From Sympetrum striolatum (lineage: Eukaryota; Arthropoda; Insecta; Odonata; Libellulidae): DNA of 64,000 nt. How positions within the stretch are numbered: the stretch's first letter is position 1; every line of letters starts with the position of its first letter. The DNA lies in NCBI GenBank assembly GCA_947579665.1, contig OX388349.1:17888459-17952458 (forward strand), in the 5' to 3' direction. The notes below the pieces were generated by a model, which was not told the DNA's origin, ran no database searches, and saw only the letters and a program-made list of their open reading frames with translations. Below are positions 47,861-58,630 of the stretch, piece by piece. Made by a program: the position numbers and the translations under genes.

Positions 47861-48689
47861 GAGTACAATAAATTTCTCCACTTTGAGTAATATAAGTACT
47901 GTTAAGTGTATTTTAAACATTTAAGAGTTCCATACATTATGGTATGTAAGAAAAATGTCCTGAAAAAATGTGTACCCCTAGTAGAAAGTAATATTTATAC
48001 AATATCCATAAAGGTTTACCAATATCCAAAAAGCTTTATGTCCACATTTAATGTTGTATAGATATTATACATGGATATTAACACAGTAACTACAGAAAGT
48101 TGCAATAATGTTGAAGGGTGAAAAAACCATAGGAAATTATACTTTCTGAATGTGTTTCGTGGTCGTCTGAAGCGATTGAACACGTTTCTATGGAAAGTGT
48201 TTCTTTAGACACTAAGCCGGTTTAAGGACTTGAGAAAAAATATCGGTCCGCGGCCCTTATCTCAATAACTAAATCCGGAGTGGCCAGAAAGAAAAAAAAA
48301 CGAGTTTGGCAGTCGTCTGAGGCGATTGAACACCTTTCTACGGCAAGTGTATTTTAGACACTAAGCCGGTTTCTGGACTTAATATTTCAATAATCGATTC
48401 CGGAGTGGCGAGTTAGAATATAGCAAAGGAAATGTGTTTCTACGCATGTTTCGAGATCGTCTAACATTCCAATTATTCGGTTTGTTCCCTTATAAGGTGG
48501 AAATGCTGCCAATTATAATGGGTCCGATTCCATTATATTAGACCATATTATTTTAAATATGATAATAATATTAGTGAAACTATCTATGTCTTCTGGAATG
48601 AATATTGAATATGTTCACTAAACTCCATCCGGCGAAAGAAGTCTCCATGCGAAATTTGATTTCGAATTTTAAGTTCTAAAATTAAATGG

Positions 48690-48900
48690 TAAAATTGCTT
48701 ATATTTGCAAAGTCAAAATGACATCGTGAAGCGGAGGCGGATATCCCATCGGAATGCTTTCCGGGCTTTCTATTCCAAACGGAGATTCTCTCCCCTGCTC
48801 AAAATTCGAATTCAAATTTCGCGGGGAGACACGCGGGGGGCGCGCAGCCTGGCGCAGCCATTTTCACGATCGAATATACAAACGTTCAACGGTTCAACGT
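48690..48900 (+). promoter_or_regulatory. GC-rich 5' region and possible untranslated first exon of the transposon gene
   Basis: CGCGGGGAGACACGCGGGGG is followed by CGCAGCCATTTTCACG, a YY1-like GCCATTTT. A GTGAGT donor at 48899-48904 could end an untranslated exon, spliced to the TTCTTCAG acceptor at about 49067. It stands out strongly from the AT-rich surroundings. Confidence 0.35.
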
Positions 48901-49114
48901 GAGTGTGGTGTTTATCATGCTGCTGCGAGCGAATTTGGATTCGTAATCGTGATGCTTAGAACGCAAATTTGGTGAGTAAAACTCGTAAACGTACTGATTG
49001 TAGACATTTCCAAATTAATCCAATGTTAACAACTTGTCCAATATTATATTTCGCTCGTTTTCTTCAGGTTCGCTTATAGCTTCGTCATGCATTTGTGGAT
49101 GAAATTCACTCAGA

Positions 49115-50777
49115 ATGAATAATAACAGGAAGCTATTCAGTGAAGTGCTACCTGAAGATGGGTGGAATACTTTCTCATCAAAACAAATTGGTAAAAAGGC
49201 TTACAGTGAGTGTTCATCTTCTTCATACACTTAGGTGAAGTGATTTGCATTGTTTGTTGCTATTTTTTAAGTTATACATTCTGTATATCATTACTTTGGA
49301 TAATTTATTATCTAACCTTACCTAACTTATTATCATTACTTTTTAGGCTCCATGAAGGATGGTAGGCAGAAGCTAGCTACAGCTGAGAAAACATCGGACA
49401 TAAGTTCTGACCCTGAAAATGGAAAGGGGGAAAGAAGGCACATTCCTGTCCACCCATTGTCATCAGATAGTGATTCAAATGAACATGGTGCTGGGACAAG
49501 AGAACTGGTGACTTCTTTTCCTAGGGAAATCTAAGGAGCAATGTAAGAACAGAGGAGGACAGGGCGGAGTTGAGTGAGTGAATATCACTAGTTTTCTGCT
49601 ACTAAAACAAGGGGGCTATTGATTGACAATTATGTGAGGTTTGATTTATCACTTTCAAAATTGCAGGAAATAAAAGGACAATGCTCTTAAAGATGAGAGC
49701 TGTTGTAGACATAGAACAGAGGCTAGCCTCAATAGAAGAGAAAGTTACAATAGCAAAAGGTAACAGACCCCAGAACTATGAGGAGGAAGAAAAATATGGT
49801 GGATAGGAATTTCCCCTGGGAACCCAAGAGGAGTTGGATACAGCAGAGGAATTTAGAAAGATGTGGGATTTAGAAAGATATTGGTAAGTTGAATGTTCAT
49901 AAAATATAGCTAGATAATATATAAATCAACTGGAAAAGTCTGATTAATGTGTACTTTATCAATTTAATTGCAGGTGTCCGAGTTGTCCCTCATTGGAGGG
50001 AACACTGCAAAGGACATGATTGTGCATATTCACCAGCATGTCATGACAGACAGACAACCTGGCTGCCAGTTGTAGTTGGATTGGGTATAAAAAGAAAAAA
50101 GTATTCTCTGAACTTGGCTTGAAGACTGCAATTTTTGGTATGCATTGCTTTAAAATTCATAAGTAGTATTCTTAGTGGGGAATCAAAAAATTTCTTAAAA
50201 TTTGAGATTGGTTTGTCAAGTAGCCGTCTAAAATTTTTAAGGGATTTGCAAAAAAGAATTTAAACATCCATGGTGTGTGTGAAAATGTGTACATTTTCAT
50301 AGTATGTACTAAGAATACATGCAGAAATTTATTAGAATTAGGTTAGATTGTATATAATGTATAAATGAAATACTCCACATTAATGAAATTTCAGAAATCA
50401 CTAATTTATAAAAACTGTTGCAGTAATTTTCAGGGTGATCTTTATTTATTTGTATCAAACTATACTTATTGTTCATAGAAGAATTGGCATTCTGTGTCCC
50501 ATTGTCACAGCACTTCATTTGTTCTTCACAATGAGTTTACCATTGATATTATTTAAATTACTTCATTTTAGCTTGTCTTATTCCTAGGGCAAAGACTAAT
50601 TAAATGGTAATGTGTATGTACTTGCTGTCAATAGCATGTAATGGGCTTTGTTATCTTCTTGTAGATGCTGTTCGGCATTCCAAGTGGGAAGGTATTGCTT
50701 CAAAAGAATTGGAAAATCATGTGAAGGATTGGTTACACCACGCCAAATTTAGGCATCATAAGAAAATTAACAAATAA
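49115..50777 (+). pseudogene. DUF4806-like gene inside the TIR transposon, disrupted
   Basis: Exons: 49115-49190 (MNNNRKLFSEVLPEDGW..., donor GTAAAA); 49347 onward (SMKDGRQKLATAEKTSDISS..., phase-matched, acidic/Ser-rich, stop at 49532-49534); 49667-49883 (LLKMRAVVDIEQRLASIEEK coiled-coil-like, TAG at 49804-49806, then EFPLGTQEELDTAEEF); 49974-50137 (SELSLIGGNTAKDMIVHIHQ, a stop and +1 shift, then GYKKKKVFSELGLKTAIF); 50665-50777 (DAVRHSKWEGIASKELENHV, KDWLHHAKFRHHKK, TAA). The sequence FPLxTxEEL - LSxIGG - W.G.KxxFxxLxLxxxIxDAVR - exEIExxVxxWLxxAxxR is the DUF4806 pattern, of unknown function. Two or three stops/shifts make the copy non-functional as read. An AATAAA overlaps the stop (50773-50778). 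Confidence 0.68.
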
Positions 50778-51189
50778 AATTAAATATTAATTAATTGTAT
50801 TTTGCTACTATTCAATAAATAGTATGTTTACATCGAAGTTGCAGTATTCATTTTACTGTCATTCAAAAACTTTTCAATTTCAGTTAATAAAAGTGATGTA
50901 GGTTTAGTTAATCTAACATTACTTTTGCCAACTGCCAAGATTTATTCCACCTGATCATTGGTGACTAAAAGTACTTTAGGTGACTACTATAGTAAATCAT
51001 CAATCATTGTCAACCTTTTAGTAATTTAAACTGCAATGCAAAACGCTGTACTTAGATAAATGTTTTTTATTCAATTAATTCCTTTTCCAAGGGAATGAAA
51101 TACTTTTTCAAACTGGTAACTTATCTTCAAAGAGGAAATGTCATCACAAAAGTAGATTAATAGCAAAAAGATATGAAAGAGCTGACAAG

Positions 51190-51810
51190 GACCCTTGTTG
51201 CAGCGAATGTCCGACTTGGATATTGTGTGGATGGCAACTGGCCGCAACTTCGGGTATTGTATGGACATAGGTTGTCAATCCGACAATAGGCCGACATCTT
51301 ACCGGTGTTGGGCCAACATTGTAAGCTTATGTCTTTCACCTCTGGCAAAAGTTATCATTCCGTTGCTGGGCCAACATCGGCATCCGATGTTGGGCCGACA
51401 CTGGGCCAACGTCCACCCGACACTAGGCCAACACCAAACCGACATCAATCCGACACTGGGCCGACTCTAGCCGACATCATACCGATGTTGGGCCAATGTT
51501 GGAAGCCAATGTCGTTTTACCACTGGCAAACGTTATCATTCCGACGCTGGGCCAACATCGGCATCCGATGTTGGGCCGACACTGGGCCAACGTCAACCCG
51601 ACAGTAGGCCAACACCAAACCGACGTCAACCCGACACTGGGCCGACTCTAGCCGACATCGTACCGATGTTGGGCCAACGTTGGAAGCCAATGTCGTTTTA
51701 CCACCGGCAAACGTTATCATTCCGACGTTGGGCCAACATCGGCAGCCGATGTTGGGCCAACCTAAAGCCGACATTAAACGACGTTGGCCCGACATCGGGC
51801 CAACATCAAA
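51190..51810. repeat. right subterminal ~180-bp tandem repeats (3 units)
   Basis: Units start near 51300, 51483 and 51665 with CGATGTTGGGCCAA. They share TGGCAAACGTTATCATTCCG, CCGACACTGGGCCAACGTC and GGGCCGACTCTAGCCGACAT. The last unit is cut by the right TIR. Confidence 0.78.
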
Positions 51811-51824
51811 ATGCTGCTTGGGTA

Positions 51825-52464
51825 GTTTTCGAGTTTTCGTCGTTTTTTGGGTTATCTGCTACAAATAATTGAATATTTCTCATTAATTTAGGTAGATCTC
51901 GTCAAAAGCATTAGAATGAATCCATATTTGAAACGTTTTGCTCAATTTGTAGCAAAATATTGCAAAAAACATGAAATTTCAACGATTTTTTTCGAGTTTT
52001 CGACGTTTTTTGGGTTAACTGCAATAAAATATTGAAGATTTCTTGTGAGAGTAGATAGATTTCGTTCGAGGTTTGTTGTTTTAACTGATGCAAAATATTG
52101 AGTATTTAGTCTAAACATAGATAGATCTCGAAATGAATTTTAAAATGAGTCAGATTCTGAATAGTTTTTCTTGTGTTTTATTAAGATATGGCAATAAAAG
52201 TGATATTTCAAAGAAATTTTGAGTTTTTGATGTTTTTTAGGTTCACTGCTATGATAAATTAAATATTTCTAAAGATTTGGATAGATCTCGTCAAAACCTT
52301 TAAAATGAATCCAACATTGACTAGTTTTGCTCAATTTTTAGAAAATATTGGCTAAAATCCTAAAATTTCACAGAATTTTATCTTGTTTTCGACGTTTTTT
52401 GGCTTAACTGCTACAAGATATTGCGTACTTCTTCTGAATTAGGATAGATCTTGTCCATAACAGT
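51825..52464. repeat. ~160-bp satellite array, block 3
   Basis: Continues the monomer phase broken at 47626. The same set of consecutive monomers recurs near 60525-61130, which indicates higher-order repetition. Confidence 0.9.
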
Positions 52465-53596
52465 CACTGCGTTTACCAAGCGATCTCTGCTCGATCTGGT
52501 GGCAGCTTGTACCGGCAATGTTGGACCGATCTCATAGGACCGACGAGTTTATCAACACGAGCTTAACATATCGATATTTGCGATATTCACGTATCGACTG
52601 CAAATTATCGAGAATTTGGCGCATCGAGATGTGACGGCCGCCATAGTGCTTCTTCGTGGTGTTATTTATTTAATAAGCAGAAGTGTCCGTTTATTCTTAA
52701 CGGGGATGTCAAATTTCATAAATAGTGGTGTAACAACCTTGATCGTAAGAAATACTTCATAATTGTTGATACATAGGAAATACCAGACATTCTAATTCAA
52801 TATACTAAGAAATATAAGTTACAATGAAGTCTACAAAGCCGCATCAACTCAATATTCAATATACTCTGAATGAAAAATATCTTCAACTGAGACGATATAA
52901 ATATATATTCTAAGATCACATTAGGATAAGCAGGACCACGTTTAAAGTTACATCTTCATACAGGTACAAGGGGACAAATGAATCAAGCATTAAACGTAAA
53001 TGACAGAAATAAATTACATTTCACTCAAATAAACAAGGATGAATATTCTATACGGGAAGTAAATGTATTTTGGAGATGACTGGTATCTCAATCTTAAAAT
53101 ATGTAACATAAAAACGAACCACAAAAGCAAACAAAATAGAAACAAAGATTCAACACCAATAATAGAAGGATGGTAAATGAATATGGAGTGGAGGCACTTA
53201 AAAAACAACGAATAAATCAATTTTTGCAAGGGAATGAGTTTGTTTACACTTGGTAATTTAGAAAAAAATTTCGTATATTTTATCAATATTCTTGCAATTT
53301 CGAATCGCAAGCGATATTCACCGACCAAAATAAGAATCTTTTTTCAATTTCCCTTCTTTTGATGATAGCGCCAGGAGTTATTGCGATTGTATTTGTTTCC
53401 GTCCGCTGACAAAAGAGAAGCGGAGTCCGCAAGAACACCGAGGCGACCGATGTCGTGCTGAACCTGGTGCACTTTTTTGCCGGGTTGAGTTCAGCTCACT
53501 TTTAGCCATTCTAGCCCGCGCTGCTCAGCGCGTTTCTGTTTACCAACTCGAACTGACTTGGCAGCACCGATCTCAGATCCCTTGGTAAACGCAGTG
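52465..53596. mobile_element. 1.1-kb non-autonomous TIR element in satellite
   Basis: Left end CACTGCGTTTACCAAGCGAT and the complement of the right end CACTGCGTTTACCAAGGGAT are inverted repeats continuing imperfectly through GATCTG and GCTGCC. An empty-site paralogue (TCTTGTCAATATCTATAAAA) at about 63880-63899 confirms insertion, but comparison gives no clean target duplication. The interior is AT-rich, with a GGCCGCCATAG patch near 52636; the minus-strand frame 53014-53328 looks non-coding. Confidence 0.8.
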
Positions 53597-54587
53597 TATA
53601 AAATGAGTCCAAACTAAACTAGTTTTTCTTAATTTTTAGGAAAATATCGCCAAAAACCAGAAATTTTATAAATATTCATCGAATTTTTCTCGTTTTTAGG
53701 TTATCTGCTACGAAATATTGAATATTTAATCTAAATTTAGATAGATCTCGTCAAGAACTTTAAAATAAGTTCAAACCTGACTTGATTTGCTCAAATATTA
53801 GCCTAATATGGCATAAAAACATAAAATTTCACAGTATATTTCGACATTTTGTGGGTTAACTACTACTAATAATTAAATATAATTTTGATAAATTTAGGTA
53901 GATCTCGTCAAAAAGTTTAAAATGAGTCAAATTCTACCTTGTTTTGCTCAAATATTAGCAATATATGGCCAAAACCTGAAATTTCACAGAATTTGTTTTT
54001 GTTTTCGTCGTTTCTCATGTTTAACTTCTACAAAATATTGAGTATCTCCTCTAAATATAGATAGATCTAGAGATGAACCTTGAAATGAGTCACAACCCGA
54101 CTAGTTTTGCTGATGTTTTAGCGAAATATGGCCATAAACCTGAAATTTCACAGAATTGTTTCGAGTTTTCGACGTTTTTTGGGTTAACTACTACAAAATA
54201 TTGAGTACGTGTTCTGAATTAGGATAAATCTTGTCAATAACTATAAAATGAATTCAAAATTGACTATGTTTTCTCAATGTTTAGCAAAATATGGCCAAAA
54301 ACCAGAAATTTGATAAATATATTTTTAGTGTTCGTCGTTTTTTAGGTTATTTGCTAGGAATAATTGAAAATTTTTAAATGAATTTGGATTGATCTCGTCA
54401 AAATCATTAAAATAAATTGAAAATTGACTAGTTTTGCCTAAAGTTATGATAATAAGGCCATAAACCTGAAATTTTTTCTATTTGTTTCGAGTCTTAGATG
54501 CTATTCTATGAATGTAAATAGATCTCGTCAAAAGATTTAAAACGAGTTAAAACCTAACTAGTTTTGCTCAAATACAAGCAAAATAGG
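53597..54587. repeat. ~160-bp satellite array, block 4
   Basis: Monomers as before. Some units are diverged (for example ATCTCGTCAAAATCATTAAA with TTATGATAATAAGGCC variants). These variants precede each of the later 54596-type insertions. Confidence 0.9.
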
Positions 54588-54993
54588 TTGAGTTTCGGAA
54601 GGTGTGTCCCCATTAGTTTCGAGTTAGTTCTGAGTCTAACCATCTAGGTTGCAGCAGCGTTAACTTACTTACGTGCTGACACCTTTTCTGCGCGAAAATC
54701 TATATCTCCTTTATTAATGAAGATACACATTTAATTCTTATGTATCCAAAAACAGCAGTGTTTGTCGAAAATGTTGCTTTGTGTTTAGAAAAAGATAGTC
54801 ACCCTCACGTACGTATCGCAAGCTATAGTTGGTTTGCAAGCTCAATTGGTTTCCAAGGACTTTTTACGGAAGTGTTATCTTTAAGTGCCAAGTAAAAAGC
54901 AATGCCCCTAACGCTGCTGCCACCTTGATGTTTAGACTATGAACTAACTCGGAACGAATGGGGACACACCTTCCGAAACTCAGCCTTAAAATA
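54588..54993. mobile_element. TIR element in higher-order repeat, copy 1
   Basis: Element 54596-54985 (390 bp). TIRs of about 75 bp: GAGTTTCGGAAGGTGTGTCC and following sequence at the left, with its complement ending GGACACACCTTCCGAAACTC at the right. The flank GCAAAATA (54588-54595) is matched by TTAAAATA (54986-54993), two bases changed. In copies 2 and 3 both flanks read GCAAAATA, so the duplication is 8 bp. Class by 8-bp duplication: hAT- or P-like; no transposase. Confidence 0.85.
54740..54895 (+). CDS. 51-codon open frame carried by the HOR-borne TIR element
   Basis: ATG at 54740, TAA at 54893-54895. It reads MYPKTAVFVENVALCLEKDS, then HPHVRIASYSWFASSIGFQG, ending LSLSAK. The same frame recurs at 62810-62965 (one internal stop). 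The C-terminal portion VRIASYSW(F/I)xSSIG(F/Y)QGLF is also readable in copies 2 and 3, to 56714 and 58532, each ending (S/T)AK-TAA. I do not recognise a family. It may be a captured exon or the end of a transposase. Confidence 0.35.
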   Translation: MYPKTAVFVENVALCLEKDSHPHVRIASYSWFASSIGFQGLFTEVLSLSAK

Positions 54994-56275
54994 TGGCAAA
55001 AAAACCTAAAATTTCGCCGATTTTTTAGAGTTTTGGACGTTTTTTGGGTTAACTGCTACAAATAATTGAATATTACAAATATATTTACATAGTTCTTGCC
55101 AGAAACTTTAAGATGAGGAAAAACTTGACTAGTTTTGGTATATGTTTAGCAAAATATGGATTTAAACCTGAAAATCCACAAATATTTTTCGAGTGTTCGT
55201 CGTTTTTTGGGTTATTTGCTACGAATAATTGAAAATTTTAAATGAATTTGTGATAGATTTCATAAAATGCATTAAAATTAATTGAACGTTCACTAGTTTT
55301 TCCTAATGTTTAGAAAATAAGGCCAAAAACCCGACACTTTAACTATTTGTTTCGAGTTTTCGACGTTTTTTGGAATATTTACAAAAAGATATTGAAGATT
55401 TCTTCTGAATGAAGATAGATCTCGTCAAAAGTTTTAAAATAAGTTAAAACCTGACTTGTTTTGCTCAAATATTAGCCGTATATGGCAAAAAAACCTAAAA
55501 TTTCACAGTATGTTTTCGACGTTTTTTGGGTTAACTGCTACTAAGAATTAAATATATTTTTGATAAATTTAGGTAGATCTCGTCAAAAAGTTTAAAATGA
55601 GTTAACACCTGACTATTTTTGCTTAAATATTAGCAAAAATGGGCAAAAAACTGAAATTTCACAGAATATTTTTTCTTTTTCGTCGTTTTTCAGTTTAACT
55701 GCTACAAAATATTGAGTATCTCCTCTAAATATAGATAGATCTCAAGATGAACCATAAAATGAGTCAAAACCCGACTTGTTTCGCTCATGCTTTCAGCGAA
55801 ATATGGCCATAATCCTGAAATTTCACAGAATTTCGTTTCGACGTTTTTTGGGTTAACTGCTACAAAATATTGAGTATTACTTCAATATTAGAATAGATCG
55901 TTTCAATAGCTATAAAATGAGTTCAAACATGACTATTTTTTCTTAATTTTAAGCAAGATATGGCCAAAAACCAGAAATTTGCCTTTCTTTTTAGTGTTCG
56001 TCGTTTTTTGGGTTATTTGCTTGGAATAATTGAAAGTTTTTAAATGAATTTGGATCGATCTCGTCAAAATCATTAAAATTAATTGAACATTGACTAGTTT
56101 TGCCTAAAGTTATGATAATAAGGCCAAAAACCTGAAATCTTTTCTATTTGTTTCGAGTCATCGATGCTTTTTGGGTTAACTGCAATAAAATGTTGAATAT
56201 TTCTTCTCAATGTAAATAGATCTCGTCAAAAGGTTTAAAATGATTTAAAACCTGACTAGTTTTGCTCAAATACTA
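54994..56275. repeat. satellite part of higher-order repeat, unit 1
   Basis: About eight ~160-bp monomers between element copies 1 and 2, including a variant with TTTACATAGTTCTTGCCAGAAAC found only after each element copy. Confidence 0.88.
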
Positions 56276-56812
56276 GCAAAATAGGTTGAGTTTTGGAAGG
56301 CGTGACCCCATAAGTTTCGAGTTAGTTCTGAGTCTAACCATCTAGGTAGTAGCAGCGTTAGTTTACTTACGTGCTGCGAATTTTTCGGCGCGAAAATCTA
56401 TATCTCCTTTATTAATGAAGATACACATTTAATTCTTATGTATCCAAAAACAGCAGTGTTTGTCGAAAATGTTGCTTTGTGTTTAGAAAAAGATAGTCAC
56501 CCTAAAGTTCGGATCGGAAGCTATTATTGGATTGCAACCTCAATTGGTTTCCAAGGTCTTTTTAAGGAAAAGCAGTGTTTTTGTCACAAATGTTGCTTTG
56601 TGTCAAGAAAAAGATAGTCACCCTAACGTTCGGATCGCAAGCTATAGTTGGTTTGTAAGCTCAATTGGTTACCAAGGTCTTTTTAAGGAAAAGATATCTT
56701 TAACTGCCAAGTAAAAACCAATTCCCCTAAGGCTGCTTCCACCTAGATGGTTAGACTTTGAACTAACACGGAACTAATGGGGACACACTTTCCGAAACTC
56801 ATCCGCAAAATA
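56276..56812. mobile_element. TIR element in higher-order repeat, copy 2
   Basis: Element 56284-56804 (521 bp), flanked by perfect GCAAAATA at 56276-56283 and 56805-56812. It differs from copy 1 by an internal 131-bp direct duplication (repeating GCAGTGTTTTTGTC...GTCTTTTTAAGGAAAA) that shifts the open frame. The 56532-56714 frame carries the second half and the conserved C-terminus. Confidence 0.86.
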
Positions 56813-58093
56813 TGGCAAAAAAACCTAAAATTTCACTGATTTTTTATAGTTTTGGACGTTTTTTGGGTAAACTGCTACAAATAAGTGAATATTACTAATA
56901 TATTTACATAGTTCTTGCCAGAAACATTAAAATGAGTAAAAACTTGACTAGTTTTGGTTAATTTTAAGCATAATGTGGCCTTAAACCTAAAAATTCACAA
57001 ATATTTTTCTAGTGATCGTCGTTTTCTGGGTTATTTGCCACGAATAATTGAAATTTTTTAATGAATTTGGATAGATCCCTTTAAAAGCATTAAAATTAAT
57101 TGAACGTTGACTAGTTTTTCCTAATGTTTAGAAAATAAGGCCAAAAACCCGACACTTTAACTATTTGTTTCGAGTTTTCGACGTTTTTTGGAATATTTAC
57201 AAAAAGATATTGAAGATTTCTTCTGAATGAAGATAGATCTCGTCAAAAGTTTTAAAATAAGTTAAAACCTGACTTGTTTTGCTCAAATATTAGCCGTATA
57301 TGGCAAAAAAACCTAAAATTTCACAGTATGTTTTCGACGTTTTTTGGGTTAACTGCTACTAAGAATTAAATTTATTTTTGATAAATTTAGGTAGATCTCG
57401 TCAAAAAGTTTAAAATGAGTTAACACCTGACTATTTTTGCTTAAATATTAGCAAAAATGGGCAAAAAACTGAAATTTCACAGAATATTTTTTCTTTTTCG
57501 TCGTTTTTCAGTTTAACTGCTACAAAATATTGAGTATCTCCTCTAAATATAGATAGATCTCAAGATGAACCATAAAATGAGTCAAAACCCGACTTGTTTC
57601 GCTCATGCGTTCAGCGAAATATGGCCATAATCCTGAAATTTCACAGAATTTCGTTTCGACGTTTTTCGGGTTAACTGCTACAAAATATTGAGTATTACTT
57701 CAATATTAGAATAGATCGTTTCAATAGCTATAAAATGAGTTCAAACATGACTATTTTATCTCAATTTTAAGCAAGATATGGCCAAAAACCAGAAATTTGC
57801 CTTTCTTTTTAGTGTTCGTCGTTTTTTGGGTTATTTGCTTGGAATAATTGAAAGTTTTTAAATGAATTTGGATCGATCTCGTCAAAATCATTAAAATTAA
57901 TTGAACATTGACTAGTTTTGCCTAAAGTTATGATAATAAGGCCAAAAACCTGAAATCTTTTCTATTTGTTTCGAGTCATCGATGCTTTTTGGGTTAACTG
58001 CAATAAAATGTTGAATATTTCTTCTGAATGTAAATAGATCTCGTCAAAAGGTTTAAAATGATTTAAAACCTGACTAGTTTTGCTCAAATACTA
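56813..58093. repeat. satellite part of higher-order repeat, unit 2
   Basis: Nearly identical to unit 1 from 55311 onward (57129-58093), with only a few substitutions visible by eye. More divergent near the left end. Confidence 0.88.
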
Positions 58094-58630
58094 GCAAAAT
58101 ACGTTGAGTTTTGGAAGGCGTGACCCCATAAGTTTCGAGTTAGTTCTGAGTCTAACCATCTAGGTAGTAGCAGCGTTAGTTTACTTACGTGCTGCGAATT
58201 TTTCGGCGCTAAAATCTATATCTCCTTTATTAATGAAGATACACATTTAATTCTTATGTATCCAAAAACAGCAGTGTTTGTCGAAAATGTTGCTTTGTGT
58301 TTAGAAAAAGATAGTCACCCTAAAGTTCGGATCGCAAGCTATTCTTGGATTGCAACCTCAATTGGTTTCCAAGGTCTTTTTAAGGAAAAAAAGTGTTTTT
58401 GTCACAAATGTTGCTTTGTGTCAAGAAAAAGATAGTCACCCTAACGTTCGGATCGCAAGCTATAGTTGGTTTGTAAGCTCAATTGGTTACCAAGGTCTTT
58501 TTAAGGAAAAGATATCTTTAACTGCCAAGTAAAAACCAATTCCCCTAAGGCTGCTTCCACCTAGATGGTTAGACTTTGAACTAACACGGAACTAATGGGG
58601 ACACACTTTCCGAAATTCAGCCGCAAAATA
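58094..58630. mobile_element. TIR element in higher-order repeat, copy 3
   Basis: Element 58102-58622 (521 bp), GCAAAATA on both sides (58094-58101, 58623-58630). It shares the 131-bp internal duplication with copy 2; start-to-start distance to copy 2 is 1818 bp. Confidence 0.86.

Larger units (their letters stand above)
47627..51824. mobile_element. 4.2-kb TIR transposon with TA duplication carrying a DUF4806-like gene
   Basis: Ends CCCAGGCAGCAT (47629-47640) and ATGCTGCTTGGG (51811-51822) form 12-bp TIRs with one mismatch, extending imperfectly into GGGCCAACGT. TA flanks both ends (47627-47628, 51823-51824). The unoccupied satellite site (CACATATAGTTTTCGAG) is seen at about 59631-59647 and 61386-61402, which proves insertion and a 2-bp duplication. 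Subterminal arrays of GGCCAACATTGGC / GCCGACATTGGGCC words fill 47640-47850 and 51190-51810. Between them lie a GC-rich 5' region (48740-48900) and a broken multi-exon gene. No DDE-type transposase is recognised, so the superfamily is unresolved. TA duplication fits Tc1/mariner-like and some other groups. Confidence 0.85.

Noticed and set aside
47583..47871. Frames rich in ADIGPTLA / QCRLEAD-like repeats at the DUF4806 element ends
   Set aside because: They are translations of the subterminal palindromic DNA array and occur on both strands.
53014..53328. 104-codon minus-strand frame inside the 1.1 kb TIR element
   Set aside because: Phe/Leu/Ile-rich translation expected from AT-rich DNA; no transposase motif.
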